Below, piece by piece: positions 7,546 to 16,064 of a DNA stretch of 24,528 nucleotides (within the stretch, counting starts at the first letter, position 1; each line of letters starts with the position of its first letter). Source of the stretch: Streptomyces griseoluteus (GTDB taxonomy: Bacteria; Actinomycetota; Actinomycetes; Streptomycetales; Streptomycetaceae); assembly GCA_000717735.1 (NCBI GenBank), contig JOBE01000075.1, positions 1 through 24,528 on the forward strand, in the 5' to 3' direction. The notes under the pieces were generated by a model. It searched no databases, was not told the DNA's origin, and saw only the letters and a list, made by a program, of their open reading frames with translations. The position numbers and the translations under genes are program-made.

Positions 7546-8652
7546 GTGAGCGGACACGCGCCCCCGGACGTGGTGTGCGTCGGCGAGTCCATGGTCACCT
7601 TCCTTCCCGTCCGGCCGGGCCGCCTCGCCGACGTCCCCGCCTTCACCCGCGCGATCGGCGGCGCCGAGTCCAACGTCGCCTGCGTGCTCGCCGCCGCGGG
7701 GCACCGGGTGAAGTGGGTCGGGCGCGTCGGCCGGGACGGGTTCGGCGACCATCTGGTGGAGACGATCGGCGCGTACGGCGTCGACGTCCGGGCCGTGGAC
7801 CGCGACCCGGACCGGCCAACCGGGGTCTACTTCCGTACGGCCGACGACAGGGCCACCGGCGCCCATGAGGTCGCCTACTACCGGACCGGGTCGGCCGCCT
7901 CGGCCATGTCGCCGGCGACTGTTCCGCACTCCTCCGTCGCCGACGCGCGGATCCTTCACCTCACCGGGATCACGGCCGCCCTGTCCGCGGACTGCCTGGC
8001 TCTGATGCGGGAACTCACGGCCCCTCGCCCCGGTCGTCCGCTCGTGTCGTTCGACGTCAACCACCGGGCTGGTCTGTGGCGGTCCGGTGCGGTCGCCGCC
8101 GACGTGCTGTGCGAACTCGCCTGCCGGGCGGACGTGGTCTTCGTGGGTGGCGACGAGGCGGAGGCGCTGTGGGGTCTCGGCGATCCGGTCGCGATCCGGG
8201 CCGCCCTGCGGGAACCTGCGGTCCTCGTGGTGAAGCGGGGCGGGGAGGAGGCGGTGGTGTTCGAGCGCTGCGCGGCTTCGGCCGAGGTTGCCGTCACCTC
8301 CGCCGTCACCTCCGCCGTCACCTCCGTCACCTCCGTCACCTCCGCCGACCCCTCCGCCGACACCGTCACCACCGTCCCCGCCCCCCGCGTCGACGTCACC
8401 GCCCCCGTCGGCGCCGGCGACGCCTTCGCCGCCGGGTTCCTCTCCGCCACCCTCCGCGGACTCGACACGCGGACCCGCCTCCGCCACGGCCACCTCATGG
8501 CCGCCGCCGCCCTCACCGTCCCCGCCGACCTGGCCACGCCTCCCCGCCGCGCCCACGCCGACCGGCTGGCCGCGCTCGACGAGGCCGCCTGGGGCACACT
8601 TCACCTCGGCCCCGGCTGGACGGGGGACGACCAGGAGGTACGTACGCCATGA
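7546..8652 (+). CDS. kdgK: PfkB-family sugar kinase, probably 2-dehydro-3-deoxygluconokinase
   Basis: The protein has 368 residues with the ribokinase fold. The N-terminal GES and IGGAESNVA signatures (about 13-45) match KDG kinases, and the second PfkB signature VTAPVGAGDAFAAGF carries the catalytic base D292. It would phosphorylate 2-keto-3-deoxygluconate to KDPG using ATP in the cytoplasm. A GTG start at 7546 is preferred because AGGGAG lies 6 bases upstream; an in-frame ATG at 7510 is also possible. A DNA repeat (8290-8343) inserts 18 Ala/Val/Thr/Ser residues (249-266) in a loop before the active-site helix. The stop overlaps the iclR start by 4 bases (ATGA), so the two are translationally coupled. 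The family is sure; the exact substrate is less so. Confidence 0.8.
   Translation: MSGHAPPDVVCVGESMVTFLPVRPGRLADVPAFTRAIGGAESNVACVLAAAGHRVKWVGRVGRDGFGDHLVETIGAYGVDVRAVDRDPDRPTGVYFRTADDRATGAHEVAYYRTGSAASAMSPATVPHSSVADARILHLTGITAALSADCLALMRELTAPRPGRPLVSFDVNHRAGLWRSGAVAADVLCELACRADVVFVGGDEAEALWGLGDPVAIRAALREPAVLVVKRGGEEAVVFERCAASAEVAVTSAVTSAVTSVTSVTSADPSADTVTTVPAPRVDVTAPVGAGDAFAAGFLSATLRGLDTRTRLRHGHLMAAAALTVPADLATPPRRAHADRLAALDEAAWGTLHLGPGWTGDDQEVRTP
8290..8343 (+). repeat. In-frame tandem repeat inside the sugar kinase gene
   Basis: Three copies of the 12-base unit GCCGTCACCTCC are followed by two copies of its 9-base truncation GTCACCTCC, encoding AVTS x3 then VTS x2. Units are identical, suggesting recent slipped-strand expansion. 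All unit lengths are multiples of three, so copy number can change without a frameshift. Confidence 0.9.
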
Positions 8653-9413
8653 GCCAGACCGTCGACCGGGCGCTCAGCATCCTGCCGCTGCTCGCCCAGG
8701 GCCCCGCCGACCTCGGCCAGGTCGCCGAGCGGCTCGGTGTCCACAAGTCCACGGCCCTGCGCCTGCTGCGCACCCTCCACGAGCACGGCCTCGTCCACCG
8801 GCAGCAGGACCAGCGCTACCGCCTCGGCGCCCGGCTCTTCGCCCTCGCGCAGGAGGCCGTCGAGAACCTCGACATCCGCGAGATCGCCCACCCCTACCTC
8901 ACGGCCCTCAACGAGCGCATCGGCCACACCGTCCACCTCGCCGTGTACGAGGAGGGCGAGGTCCTCTACATCGACAAGGTCGAGAGCCGCTACCCGGTCC
9001 GCATGTACTCCCGCATCGGCAAGCCCGTCGCGATCACCGTCGCCGCCGTCGCCAAGCTGCTCCTCGCCGATCTGCCGGAGCCGGAGCGCCGCGCCGTCGC
9101 CGGAAAGCTCGACTACCCCCCGTACACGTCCCGTTCGACCCCGAACGCCGCCGCCTTCCTCAAGGAGCTGGCGACCGTACGCGAGCAGGGGTGGGCCACC
9201 GACCTCGGCGGCCACGAGGAGTCCATCAACTGCGTAGGCGCCCCCATCCGCGGCGCCGACGGGCGCGTCGTCGCCGCCATGTCGGTCTCGGCGCCCAACG
9301 TGGTCGTCACCGCAGAGGAACTCCTCTCCCTCCTCCCGCAGGTGCGCGGCACCGCGGACGCCATCAGCCGCGAGTACTCCGGCGAAGCCCCGACGAAGGA
9401 AGCCAGCGCATGA
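8649..9413 (+). CDS. IclR-family transcriptional regulator
   Basis: The protein has 254 residues, the usual IclR length. An N-terminal winged helix-turn-helix covers about residues 1-60 (LGQVAERLGVHKSTALRLLRTL is its recognition unit, residues about 23-44). The C-terminal effector-binding domain (about 75-245) contains the typical ESINCVGAPIRG and VVAAMSVSAP segments. It probably binds the intergenic operator near 7439-7455 and responds to a pathway intermediate such as a keto sugar acid (inference). The ATG at 8649 overlaps the kinase stop, and its own stop overlaps the ridA start. An upstream extension of the frame into the kinase gene is Arg/Pro-rich shadow sequence and is not used. Confidence 0.9.
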   Translation: MSQTVDRALSILPLLAQGPADLGQVAERLGVHKSTALRLLRTLHEHGLVHRQQDQRYRLGARLFALAQEAVENLDIREIAHPYLTALNERIGHTVHLAVYEEGEVLYIDKVESRYPVRMYSRIGKPVAITVAAVAKLLLADLPEPERRAVAGKLDYPPYTSRSTPNAAAFLKELATVREQGWATDLGGHEESINCVGAPIRGADGRVVAAMSVSAPNVVVTAEELLSLLPQVRGTADAISREYSGEAPTKEASA

Positions 9414-9823
9414 CCATCGAGAAGATCGCCCTCATCCCTCCCACGCACACCACCCCGCCCGCGAAGTTCTCGCACGGCGTGAAGAAGGGCAACATCCTCC
9501 AGGTCGCCGGCCAGGTCGGCTTCCTGCCGGCCGTCGAAGGACAGCCGCCGACGGTCGCGGGCCCGAGCCTGCGCGAGCAGACCCTCCAGACCTTCGCCAA
9601 CGTCAAGGCGATCCTGGAGGAGGGCGGCGCGAGCTGGGACGACGTCATGATGACGCGCGTCTATCTCACCGACGTGGACCACTTCGCCGAGATGAACGAG
9701 ATCTACAACCGGTACTTCGAGGAGCAGGGCCTCAAGGCCCCGGCCTCCGCCCGTACGACCGTGTACGTCGGCCTGCCGCCCGGCCTCCTCATCGAGATCG
9801 ACGCGCTCGCGGTCCTCGGCTGA
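9410..9823 (+). CDS. RidA-family (YjgF/UK114) enamine/imine deaminase
   Basis: The protein has 137 residues. The sequence carries QVAGQVGF near the N-terminus and the C-terminal signature SARTTVYVGLPPG with R115, the residue position that binds the substrate carboxylate in active RidA proteins, then E129 in LIEIDALA. RidA hydrolyses reactive 2-aminoacrylate-type enamines and imines released by PLP dehydratases. That makes it a natural partner of the PLP deaminase encoded divergently at 6131-7417. The start overlaps the iclR stop by 4 bases. It is the last gene of the rightward operon, followed by a strong hairpin. Confidence 0.9.
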   Translation: MTIEKIALIPPTHTTPPAKFSHGVKKGNILQVAGQVGFLPAVEGQPPTVAGPSLREQTLQTFANVKAILEEGGASWDDVMMTRVYLTDVDHFAEMNEIYNRYFEEQGLKAPASARTTVYVGLPPGLLIEIDALAVLG

Positions 9824-9830
9824 GCCCCGT

Positions 9831-9870
9831 GGCAGGGCGCCCCGGCGGTGGACCGCAGGGGCGCCCTGTC
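9831..9870. terminator. Bidirectional hairpin terminator between ridA and the carboxypeptidase gene
   Basis: CAGGGCGCCCC (9833-9843) and GGGGCGCCCTG (9858-9868) are perfect 11-bp complements around a 14-base loop, extended by two outer pairs (one G-T). It sits between convergent genes. There is no T-run, as is common in Streptomyces. Confidence 0.7.
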
Positions 9871-9882
9871 ACGTACGTGTCG

Positions 9883-11247
9883 TCAGGCCGTGCAGTACTG
9901 GGCCTGCTTGCCGATCGAGCGGTACATGCAGTCCGCGTTCTCCAGGAGCTGGAGGACCGCGTCGCGGTTGCGGCTCGTCTCGCGCTCGATGACCTCGTCG
10001 GGCGGGTAGAAGCCGCCGCCCGAGGACGACGCCGGGTACATCTCGAACGTGTAGCCGAAGATCCGGTGCACGCCCCAGAGGTAGTCGTCGATCGAGCCGT
10101 CCGTGATGTAGAGGTCGCTGGACTGCTCGGGCGTGTAGCCGTTGCTCGCCGCCATCTTGCCGCCGACGGTCGCGAAGGCGTCCCGGTCGTCCTGCGTCAT
10201 GCCCGGGGCGGTGTTCGCCGTCGTCCAGCCGAAGGGCCAGAGCACCAGCTCGCTGTACGTGTGGAAGTCGATGGCCGCGGTGATCTGCTGCTTCCCGCCG
10301 ACCACCCGGCCGCGCACGAAGTCGGAGACGACCTTCACCTCGGGGGCCGACTCGGGGGCCGTGCCCCGGTAGGTCTCCGAGCTCTTGGAGCCGGAGGAGC
10401 CGCCGCAGCAGCCCCACTTGTAGTTCCAGTTCCGGTTCATGTCCGTGCCGATGTACGAGGAGCCGGAGTTGGGCTGCCGGTTCTTGCGCCAGCTGCGGTA
10501 CGAGCCGGAGGCGATGTCGTACTCGCCGCCGTCCGGGTTGAGGTCCGGGATGATCCAGATCTCACGGCCGTTCACGGCGTTGGTGACCCTGGAGTCCGTG
10601 CCGTAGCCCGCGCCGAGTTCGCGCAGCAGGTAGAGCGCCATCTCGACGGTGAGGTGCTCGCGGGCGTGCTGGTGGTGGGTGAAGAGGACCTCGGGCTCGT
10701 TCTCGTCGGTGGCGACGTTGTCGCTGATCTTGATGGCGACGATGTCCCGGCCCTGGTACGACTTCCCGATCACCTGCTTGCGCATGATGGACGGGTAGGC
10801 GGCGAGGCGCTGGTCGATCTCCGTGTTCATCTCCGCGTAGTTGTGGTACCTCGCGTCGGCGGAGGGGAAGTCGAGCGCGCCGAGGCCGTGGTCGTGGGCG
10901 TCGCCCTCGGCCGTGCGGTTCGGCGGGCCGGGGAGGGCGACCGGCTTGTAGCCGAGCGCCTTGAGGTTCTTCAGCTGCTCGGTGTTGGCGCTGACGACGA
11001 CCGAGCGTGCGTCGACCTCGTCGATCGAGACGCCGGTGGCCGTGAGCGCGGTGCGGGCGGCCGGGGTGGACGGTCCGGCGACCTCGTACTGCCGGATCAC
11101 CTCCTCGGCGCCGGCGGCGATGCGGGCGGCGGTCGTCGCCGGGTCGGCCCCGGCGGGTGTGGTGAGGGCGGAGAGGGGCGCCGCGAGGGCGAGCGCCACG
11201 AAGGCCGCGAGGGTGGCGGACCTTCTGGCGCGGGTGGGACGTCGCAT
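9883..11247 (-). CDS. Secreted M14 zinc carboxypeptidase
   Basis: The protein has 454 residues. A signal peptide (about 1-34, basic start, hydrophobic core, AGA-DP cleavage region) is followed by a propeptide-like region (about 35-130) and the M14 catalytic domain (about 131-454). The zinc ligands are visible: H194 and E197 in HQHAREH and H329 in DFHTYSE. The catalytic glutamate is E402 in TFEMYP. It should remove C-terminal residues from extracellular peptides and resembles Streptomyces carboxypeptidase SG/T-type enzymes. The ATG at 11247 is chosen over one at 11310 because AGGAGA lies 6 bases before it and the signal peptide starts there. It converges on ridA with a shared hairpin and diverges from the kinase gene. 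Confidence 0.9.
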   Translation of the reverse strand: MRRPTRARRSATLAAFVALALAAPLSALTTPAGADPATTAARIAAGAEEVIRQYEVAGPSTPAARTALTATGVSIDEVDARSVVVSANTEQLKNLKALGYKPVALPGPPNRTAEGDAHDHGLGALDFPSADARYHNYAEMNTEIDQRLAAYPSIMRKQVIGKSYQGRDIVAIKISDNVATDENEPEVLFTHHQHAREHLTVEMALYLLRELGAGYGTDSRVTNAVNGREIWIIPDLNPDGGEYDIASGSYRSWRKNRQPNSGSSYIGTDMNRNWNYKWGCCGGSSGSKSSETYRGTAPESAPEVKVVSDFVRGRVVGGKQQITAAIDFHTYSELVLWPFGWTTANTAPGMTQDDRDAFATVGGKMAASNGYTPEQSSDLYITDGSIDDYLWGVHRIFGYTFEMYPASSSGGGFYPPDEVIERETSRNRDAVLQLLENADCMYRSIGKQAQYCTA

Positions 11248-11319
11248 GTCGTCTCCTGGGTGGGGAGTGTGGGGGTGTGCGACAAACTCGTGCGGGTGTC
11301 CGGGGCACATGGTGGGGCC

Positions 11320-12675
11320 ATGTCATGGACCGGTCAAGACGGGGGGTTCGGCCATACTGTCCCCGTGGGGACCCTCATCGGCAGATACGTCATCGAACAC
11401 AAGCTGGGCGAAGGCGGTATGGGCACCGTCTATCTGGCCCGATCGCGTGGCGGACGCGCCGTCGCCGTCAAAGTGGCGCGGCCGGAACTCGCCGCCGATC
11501 CCTCCTTCCGCGCCCGCTTCCGCGCCGAGGTCGCCGCCGCACGGCAGGTCGGCGGCTTCCACACCGCGCAGGTCGTCGACGCCGACCCCGACGCCGAGGC
11601 GCCCTGGCTCGCCACCGCCTACATCCCAGGACCCACCCTCTCGGCGCTCGTCACCGCTCAGGGTCCGATGGGCGAGGAGCGGCTGCGCTCGCTCGCGGCC
11701 GCGCTCGCCGAGGCCCTGGAGGCCATCCACGCCTGCGGGCTCGTCCACCGCGACCTCAAGCCGGGCAACATCGTCATGGCCTCCGACGGGCCGCGCGTCC
11801 TCGACTTCGGCATCGCCCGCGCGGTCGAGTCGACCCGGCTCACCGCCACCGGCTCGGCCTTCGGCACCCCCGGCTACCTCGCCCCCGAGCAGGCCCTCGG
11901 CGAGGAGGTCACGGGCGCCGCCGACGTCTTCGCCCTGGGAGCCGTGCTCGTCGCCGCGGCGGGCGGGCGCCCCTTCGGGGACGGTACGCCGATGGGACTC
12001 ATGTACCGCGCGGTGCACGAGGCCCCCGACCTGGCGGCAGTCCCGGCGGGGCTGCGCGGCCTGGTGGGGGCGTGTCTGGCGAAGACCCCCGGGGAGCGCC
12101 CGACCCCGGGCGAGATCCTGGACGTCCTGGTGGGCGCGTCGCCGCTGCGGGAGGGGGCGGCGCCCACGCTTGTCGTAACGGACGCGGTGCCGGGACCCGT
12201 ACGGGACGCGGTGCCGGGACCCGTACGGGACGCGGTGCCGGGACCCCTACATGATCCGGCACCGGCGCCCCTACATGATCTGGCACCGGCGCCCGTACAT
12301 GATCCGGCACCGGCACCCGTACAGGATCCGGCACCGGCGCCCGTACGAGATGCGTCATCGCTGCCCGCTCTGCCCACCATGCCGGCGGAGCCGCCCCCGC
12401 CCGCACCCGCGCTCGTCGCCGCCGACGGGGCCTGCGGGGTGATCGCCGACGCCGATGGGATCCGCTTCGAAGTATTCGACGAGGAGGCCGAGTTCGGCTG
12501 GGCGGAGATCGGATCCGTCGAGTACGAGTCCGCCCGCAGGGGTCGGCAGCTCCGTGTCGTCGTCACGCTGTACGACGGCTCGGCCTACGACTGCGAGGTC
12601 AACGGCCGCTCCGCCCTCGTGAAGGAGTGGATCGCCCAGCTCGACCTCGTACTCCGGCACTGCATGCCGCGCTAG
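11320..12675 (+). CDS. Soluble Ser/Thr protein kinase with repeat linker and unassigned C-terminal domain
   Basis: The protein has 451 residues. The kinase domain (about 18-275) has all key elements: glycine loop GEGGMG (30-35), K51 in [14 protein letters not shown] with D145, DFG (162-164) and APE (188-190). A Pro/Ala/Asp linker (288-343) is made of seven copies of an 8-residue repeat. The C-terminal part (about 370-451) is a beta-rich domain I cannot name. No transmembrane segment is present, unlike PknB-type receptors, so the kinase is cytoplasmic. The ATG at 11320 has a weak binding site; a GTG at 11365 (preceded by TACTGT at 11355-11360) would remove 15 residues and still keep the whole kinase domain, so the start is uncertain. 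Targets are unknown. Confidence 0.85.
   Translation: MSWTGQDGGFGHTVPVGTLIGRYVIEHKLGEGGMGTVYLARSRGGRAVAVKVARPELAADPSFRARFRAEVAAARQVGGFHTAQVVDADPDAEAPWLATAYIPGPTLSALVTAQGPMGEERLRSLAAALAEALEAIHACGLVHRDLKPGNIVMASDGPRVLDFGIARAVESTRLTATGSAFGTPGYLAPEQALGEEVTGAADVFALGAVLVAAAGGRPFGDGTPMGLMYRAVHEAPDLAAVPAGLRGLVGACLAKTPGERPTPGEILDVLVGASPLREGAAPTLVVTDAVPGPVRDAVPGPVRDAVPGPLHDPAPAPLHDLAPAPVHDPAPAPVQDPAPAPVRDASSLPALPTMPAEPPPPAPALVAADGACGVIADADGIRFEVFDEEAEFGWAEIGSVEYESARRGRQLRVVVTLYDGSAYDCEVNGRSALVKEWIAQLDLVLRHCMPR
12181..12348 (+). repeat. 24-bp tandem repeat, 7 copies, in the kinase linker
   Basis: Seven head-to-tail 24-base units encode [12 protein letters not shown] octapeptides. The first three units (DAVPGP) are nearly identical to one another and the last four (D-AP-P) form a second similar group, indicating local homogenisation or repeated slippage. 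The array is in frame, and unit length preserves the frame whatever the copy number. Confidence 0.95.
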
Positions 12676-12686
12676 CCGCGGACGCA

Positions 12687-12726
12687 GGTGGCGCCGCCGG
12701 GAGGGAGAGAGGCCGGCGGCGCCACC
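12687..12726. terminator. Bidirectional hairpin terminator between kinase and chitinase genes
   Basis: GGTGGCGCCGCCGG (12687-12700) and CCGGCGGCGCCACC (12713-12726) are perfect 14-bp complements around a 12-base purine-rich loop. It lies between convergent stop codons. Confidence 0.75.
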
Positions 12727-12746
12727 GTTCCGTGCTGACCCTGCCG

Positions 12747-14468
12747 TTACGGCAGGTTGTGGACGTGCGGGCCCACCGCGTTCGACCAGGCGTTGCCGGC
12801 CGTCGCGTCCCAGTTGGTCGACCAGGTCATCGCGCCGCGCAGCGACGGCCAGGTCTGGGCGGGCTTGAAGGTGCCGCAGCCGGTGCCCCTGGTGAGGCAG
12901 TCGAGCGCGTTCTTCACGATCTGCGGGTCGACGTAGCCGCTGCCCGCGCCCCGCGTGGAGGCGGGCACGCCCAGGCCGACCTGGGACGGGGCGAGGCCGC
13001 CCTGGAGCTGGATGCAGGCGAGCGCGGTGAGGAAGTCCACCGAGCCCTGGCTGTACACCTTGCCGTCGCAGCCCAGCATCGAACCGCTGTTGTAGTACTG
13101 CATGTTGACCACCGTGAGGATGTCCTTCACGGCGAGCGCGGTCTTGAAGTACTCCGTGCCGGTGTTCTGCATGTCGATGGTCTGCGGGGCCATCGTCAGG
13201 ACCATGGTGGAGCCCGCCTTGGCGGAGAGCTGGCGGAGTGCCTTGGTCAGGTAGGTGGAGTTGATGCCGTGTTCGAGGTCGATGTCGACGCCGTTGAAGC
13301 CGTACTCCTGCATGAGGGCGTACGCGCTGTTCGCGAAGGCGGTCGCCGAGGCGTCACTGTTGATCGTGACGTTCCCCTTCTCGCCGCCGACCGAGATGAT
13401 GACCGACTTGCCCGCGGCCTTCTTCGCGGCGATGTCGGCCTTGAAGTCGGCGACCGAGGCGTAGCCGACGGCCGGGTCGAGGTTGAAGACGATCTGGCCG
13501 GGCGTGGCGGTCGAGTCGGCGAAGGAGACGGCGATGATGTCGTACTGCGACTGTACGTCCCGCAGCTTCTGGACGGTGGCGCCGTTGTCGAAGTTCTGCC
13601 AGTAGCCGGTGAGGGCGTGCTTGGGCACGGCCGGGCCGGGGCCCGGGTCGGTGACCTTGGCGGTCCGCGCGGTCACGGCGGCGGACTTCGCGGACTCGCC
13701 CGCGGAGTTCGTCGCGGCGACCTGGAACTGGTACGCGGTGTCGGCGGTGAGCCCGGTGACGGTCGTCGACGTGCCGGTCACGGTCTGCGGGTTGGCGCCG
13801 TCCCGGTACACCTTGTAGCCGGTGGCGCCGGAGACCGCGCCCCAGCTCAGGGCGACCGAGGACGAGGTGACCGTGCCGGCGGCCAGGCCGGCCGGGGTGG
13901 CCGGGACGACCGGGTCGGGGTCCTGGCCGCCGCCGCCGTCGGGGCCGAAGACGCTGACGTCGTCGACGAGGTAGGGGGAGGTGCCGTACCAGCCGTGGGT
14001 GTAGATCTGGACGGAGGTCGTGCTCGCCCCGGTGGTGAAGGTCGTCGTGAGCTGCTTCCACGCGGCGCTGTCGGGCGTCCAGGTGGAGACGTCGGTGGTG
14101 CCGGTGCCGGTCGCGCCGAGGTAGGCGTAGCCGCCCTGCACCCAGGCGCTGAGCGTGTACGTCGAGCCGGGCTTCACGGCCACGCTCTGTACGCACTTGG
14201 CGTTGTCGAGTCCGGCGGGGGTGGCCCTGAGGGCGCCGGCCCCGGTGCGGACGGGGGAGGAGACGGCGGTGCCGCTCCCGGCGGAACAGGACCAGTTGGC
14301 GAGGCCGTTCTCGAAGCCGGCGTTCTTGGCGACGTTGACGTCGGCCGCCTGCGCGGTGCCGGCTCCGCCGACGAGGACGAGCCCGGAGCCGACGGCGAGC
14401 GCGAGGGCTCCGCCGAGCCAGCGGCGTCCGGGCGCGGCGGCCTCTCGGCGGGTGGTGGTGCGGTCCAC
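12747..14468 (-). CDS. Secreted family 18 chitinase with carbohydrate-binding and FnIII modules
   Basis: The protein has 573 residues. A signal peptide with likely cleavage after AQA41 precedes a beta-sandwich carbohydrate-binding module (about 45-175, NAGFENGLANWS start, LVDDVSVFG end). A fibronectin type III domain (about 186-270) and a short Pro/Gly linker follow. The GH18 barrel (about 284-573) holds the catalytic motif FNGVDIDLE with acid E399. It degrades chitin outside the cell. The start is a GTG at 14468 with GGAGG 6 bases upstream; the frame extends further but lacks a ribosome binding site. A DasR-type operator lies within its likely promoter, so it should be repressed until GlcN-6-P accumulates. 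The subfamily was not resolved. Confidence 0.9.
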   Translation of the reverse strand: MDRTTTRREAAAPGRRWLGGALALAVGSGLVLVGGAGTAQAADVNVAKNAGFENGLANWSCSAGSGTAVSSPVRTGAGALRATPAGLDNAKCVQSVAVKPGSTYTLSAWVQGGYAYLGATGTGTTDVSTWTPDSAAWKQLTTTFTTGASTTSVQIYTHGWYGTSPYLVDDVSVFGPDGGGGQDPDPVVPATPAGLAAGTVTSSSVALSWGAVSGATGYKVYRDGANPQTVTGTSTTVTGLTADTAYQFQVAATNSAGESAKSAAVTARTAKVTDPGPGPAVPKHALTGYWQNFDNGATVQKLRDVQSQYDIIAVSFADSTATPGQIVFNLDPAVGYASVADFKADIAAKKAAGKSVIISVGGEKGNVTINSDASATAFANSAYALMQEYGFNGVDIDLEHGINSTYLTKALRQLSAKAGSTMVLTMAPQTIDMQNTGTEYFKTALAVKDILTVVNMQYYNSGSMLGCDGKVYSQGSVDFLTALACIQLQGGLAPSQVGLGVPASTRGAGSGYVDPQIVKNALDCLTRGTGCGTFKPAQTWPSLRGAMTWSTNWDATAGNAWSNAVGPHVHNLP

Positions 14469-14583
14469 GTGCGTCCTCCGGTGGGGGAGTTGGGGATGTG
14501 GAGGTGCCGTACGTCGTCTTCGTCGTACGGAGGGGGCGTACGGGGGTGCGGGGAGTGCGGACGGTGGCCACCGTTGTCGCAAC

Positions 14584-14617
14584 AAGCTGGTCCAGACCAA
14601 TCGCGTTGTCAAGACCT
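14584..14617 (-). promoter_or_regulatory. Chitinase promoter with DasR-type (dre) operator and direct repeat
   Basis: On the plus strand TGGTCCAGACCA (14588-14599) closely matches the dre core TGGTCTAGACCA bound by the GlcNAc regulator DasR. A second copy with 9 of 12 matches starts 18 bases further (14606-14617), as in the paired repeats of chitinase promoters. Read on the minus strand, TTGACA (14612-14607) is spaced 17 bases from CAGCTT (14589-14584), so the operator fills the spacer and the second repeat covers the -35 box. The rest of the 301-base gap 14469-14769 holds only this promoter and the Tad operon promoter. Confidence 0.75.
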
Positions 14618-14710
14618 CTGGCGGGAAGGGCTGTTCGGACGGGGTGCGGCGGTCCGCGGGAGCCGGGCTCCGGGTCCGAAGAAAAAGGCGACCGCTTGGC
14701 GGATTGTGTG

Positions 14711-14739
14711 TTCACCACCCCGGGGGACGTGGATAGGCT
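14711..14739 (+). promoter_or_regulatory. Candidate promoter of the Tad operon
   Basis: TTCACC (14711-14716) is spaced 17 bases from TAGGCT (14734-14739), a typical Streptomyces -10. Transcription would start about 14746, giving a short leader before the GTG at 14770. It points away from the chitinase promoter. Confidence 0.5.
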
Positions 14740-14769
14740 GCAGAGACGGCAGCACCCTGCGGTGATGCC

Positions 14770-15939
14770 GTGAACGCGGTCAGTGATCCGCGGCCTCCCG
14801 GGAGCGGGGAGGCCGGAGGGGACGGGGGGTCCGACGTGCCGACTGCGATCGCGGTCACCAGCGCCGACCTGGTGCTGCCGCCGACCGACCCCGGAACCCC
14901 GCACGCCGCCGTGCTCCCGGCCCCCGGCACGCAGTCGCTCGACGCCTCCGTCGCCGACATGCAACAGCTACTCGCGCGGTACGGACACGTGGTCGTCGTC
15001 TGCCCCACCTCCGCCCCGCCCGCCGTCGAGAACCGGCTGTACGCCGTCCGCGCCCTGCTCGAAAGCGACCGGATCGCCCTGGTCCGCACCGACCTGCCAC
15101 CCCTCGGCGCGGCCGTACTCGTCCGTCAGCTGCGGCAGTTGGCCGGCTGCGAATTCAGCCCCGGCGTCCTCGCCTCCGCCGCCCGGCTCCTCGCCCACTA
15201 CATCTACGCGGGCGCCGTCCTCGGCTCCGTCTCCAAGCTCGACCGCGTCCCCGTCAGCCTCGGCTCGCACCTCAAGGGCTGGCTGCCCGGCGCCCACTTC
15301 GCCGTACTCGCAGGACCGACACCGCAGATCACCCGCGTCGGCGACACCGGGGAAACGCCCCTCGCGGGGCCGGAATTCACCACCGAACTCCTCCTCGCAC
15401 GCGGCCGGCTCCAGACCGACTGGCCCACCGCCACCCTCGTACCCCGCTGGCGGATCCAGGGCGCCGTCCAGGAGACCCCGCTGCCCGAGACCTCGCCCGG
15501 CTGGTGGGGCACCGGCAAACTCGTCGAGTTCGCCGCGTACCTCCCCGACCTGCCCGTCCTCTACCAGCTCGTCTCCTCCGTACGGCGCGAGACCTGCCAC
15601 TGGTGCGCGATGGACCTCATCGGCGACCGCTGCGGCTTCTGCGGGGCGCCGCTGACCACGACCACGGGCGCGCCACCGGACCAGACCACCCGCACCGGCG
15701 GCGCGACCCACCGCGCCCGAGGCCGTGCCGCCCAGCTCACGGGCTCGTCCGCCCACGTCAACGGCCCGGCCACCCACCGCATCGACGTGCCCGCGCAGCT
15801 CGCGGGCCAGGACCCCCGTGAACTCGCCCCGGGCGGGCAGCCCGACACCCACGCCCTCGGAGGCGGCGCACCCGCCGGCCCCCGGGCGCTGGGACCCGGC
15901 GGGCACCCCGGCACCCACGCCGCCCACGACCGGCCGTGA
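14770..15939 (+). CDS. Tad-operon-linked zinc-ribbon protein, function unknown
   Basis: The protein has 389 residues and I cannot name a family. Residues about 25-270 look like a globular alpha/beta domain. C276, C279, C288 and C291 (CHWC then CGFC) form a compact zinc ribbon. The tail beyond about 300 is Gly/Pro/Thr/His-rich with two loosely repeated GGQPDTHA/GGHPGTHA units. No signal peptide or membrane segment is present. The GTG at 14770 lacks a clear ribosome binding site; a GTG at 14836 follows GGGGGG by 6 bases and is a credible alternative that removes 22 residues. Its position as first gene of the pilus operon, 125 bases before cpaB, suggests a regulatory or assembly role, which is inference only. 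Confidence 0.65.
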   Translation: MNAVSDPRPPGSGEAGGDGGSDVPTAIAVTSADLVLPPTDPGTPHAAVLPAPGTQSLDASVADMQQLLARYGHVVVVCPTSAPPAVENRLYAVRALLESDRIALVRTDLPPLGAAVLVRQLRQLAGCEFSPGVLASAARLLAHYIYAGAVLGSVSKLDRVPVSLGSHLKGWLPGAHFAVLAGPTPQITRVGDTGETPLAGPEFTTELLLARGRLQTDWPTATLVPRWRIQGAVQETPLPETSPGWWGTGKLVEFAAYLPDLPVLYQLVSSVRRETCHWCAMDLIGDRCGFCGAPLTTTTGAPPDQTTRTGGATHRARGRAAQLTGSSAHVNGPATHRIDVPAQLAGQDPRELAPGGQPDTHALGGGAPAGPRALGPGGHPGTHAAHDRP

Positions 15940-16064
15940 GCCCCCATGCTTCCGATGACCCCGCCACCCCTGGCGACCGGCCGTGATCCGCTCCGGTTCC
16001 CGTTCCCGCTGCCCGTGTCCCTCCCGTCCGTCCAGACCACGTCTCCGATCGAGGTAGTCCGGCC

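Noticed and set aside
9829..11319. Upstream extension of the kinase frame, nearly 500 residues
   Set aside because: It is the antisense of the carboxypeptidase gene, which has zinc ligands and a signal peptide; kinase homology begins after 11320.
12627..14765. A 712-residue plus-strand frame opposite the chitinase
   Set aside because: It has a Val/Gly/Arg-rich composition without domains; the minus strand encodes a complete chitinase with promoter and ribosome binding site.
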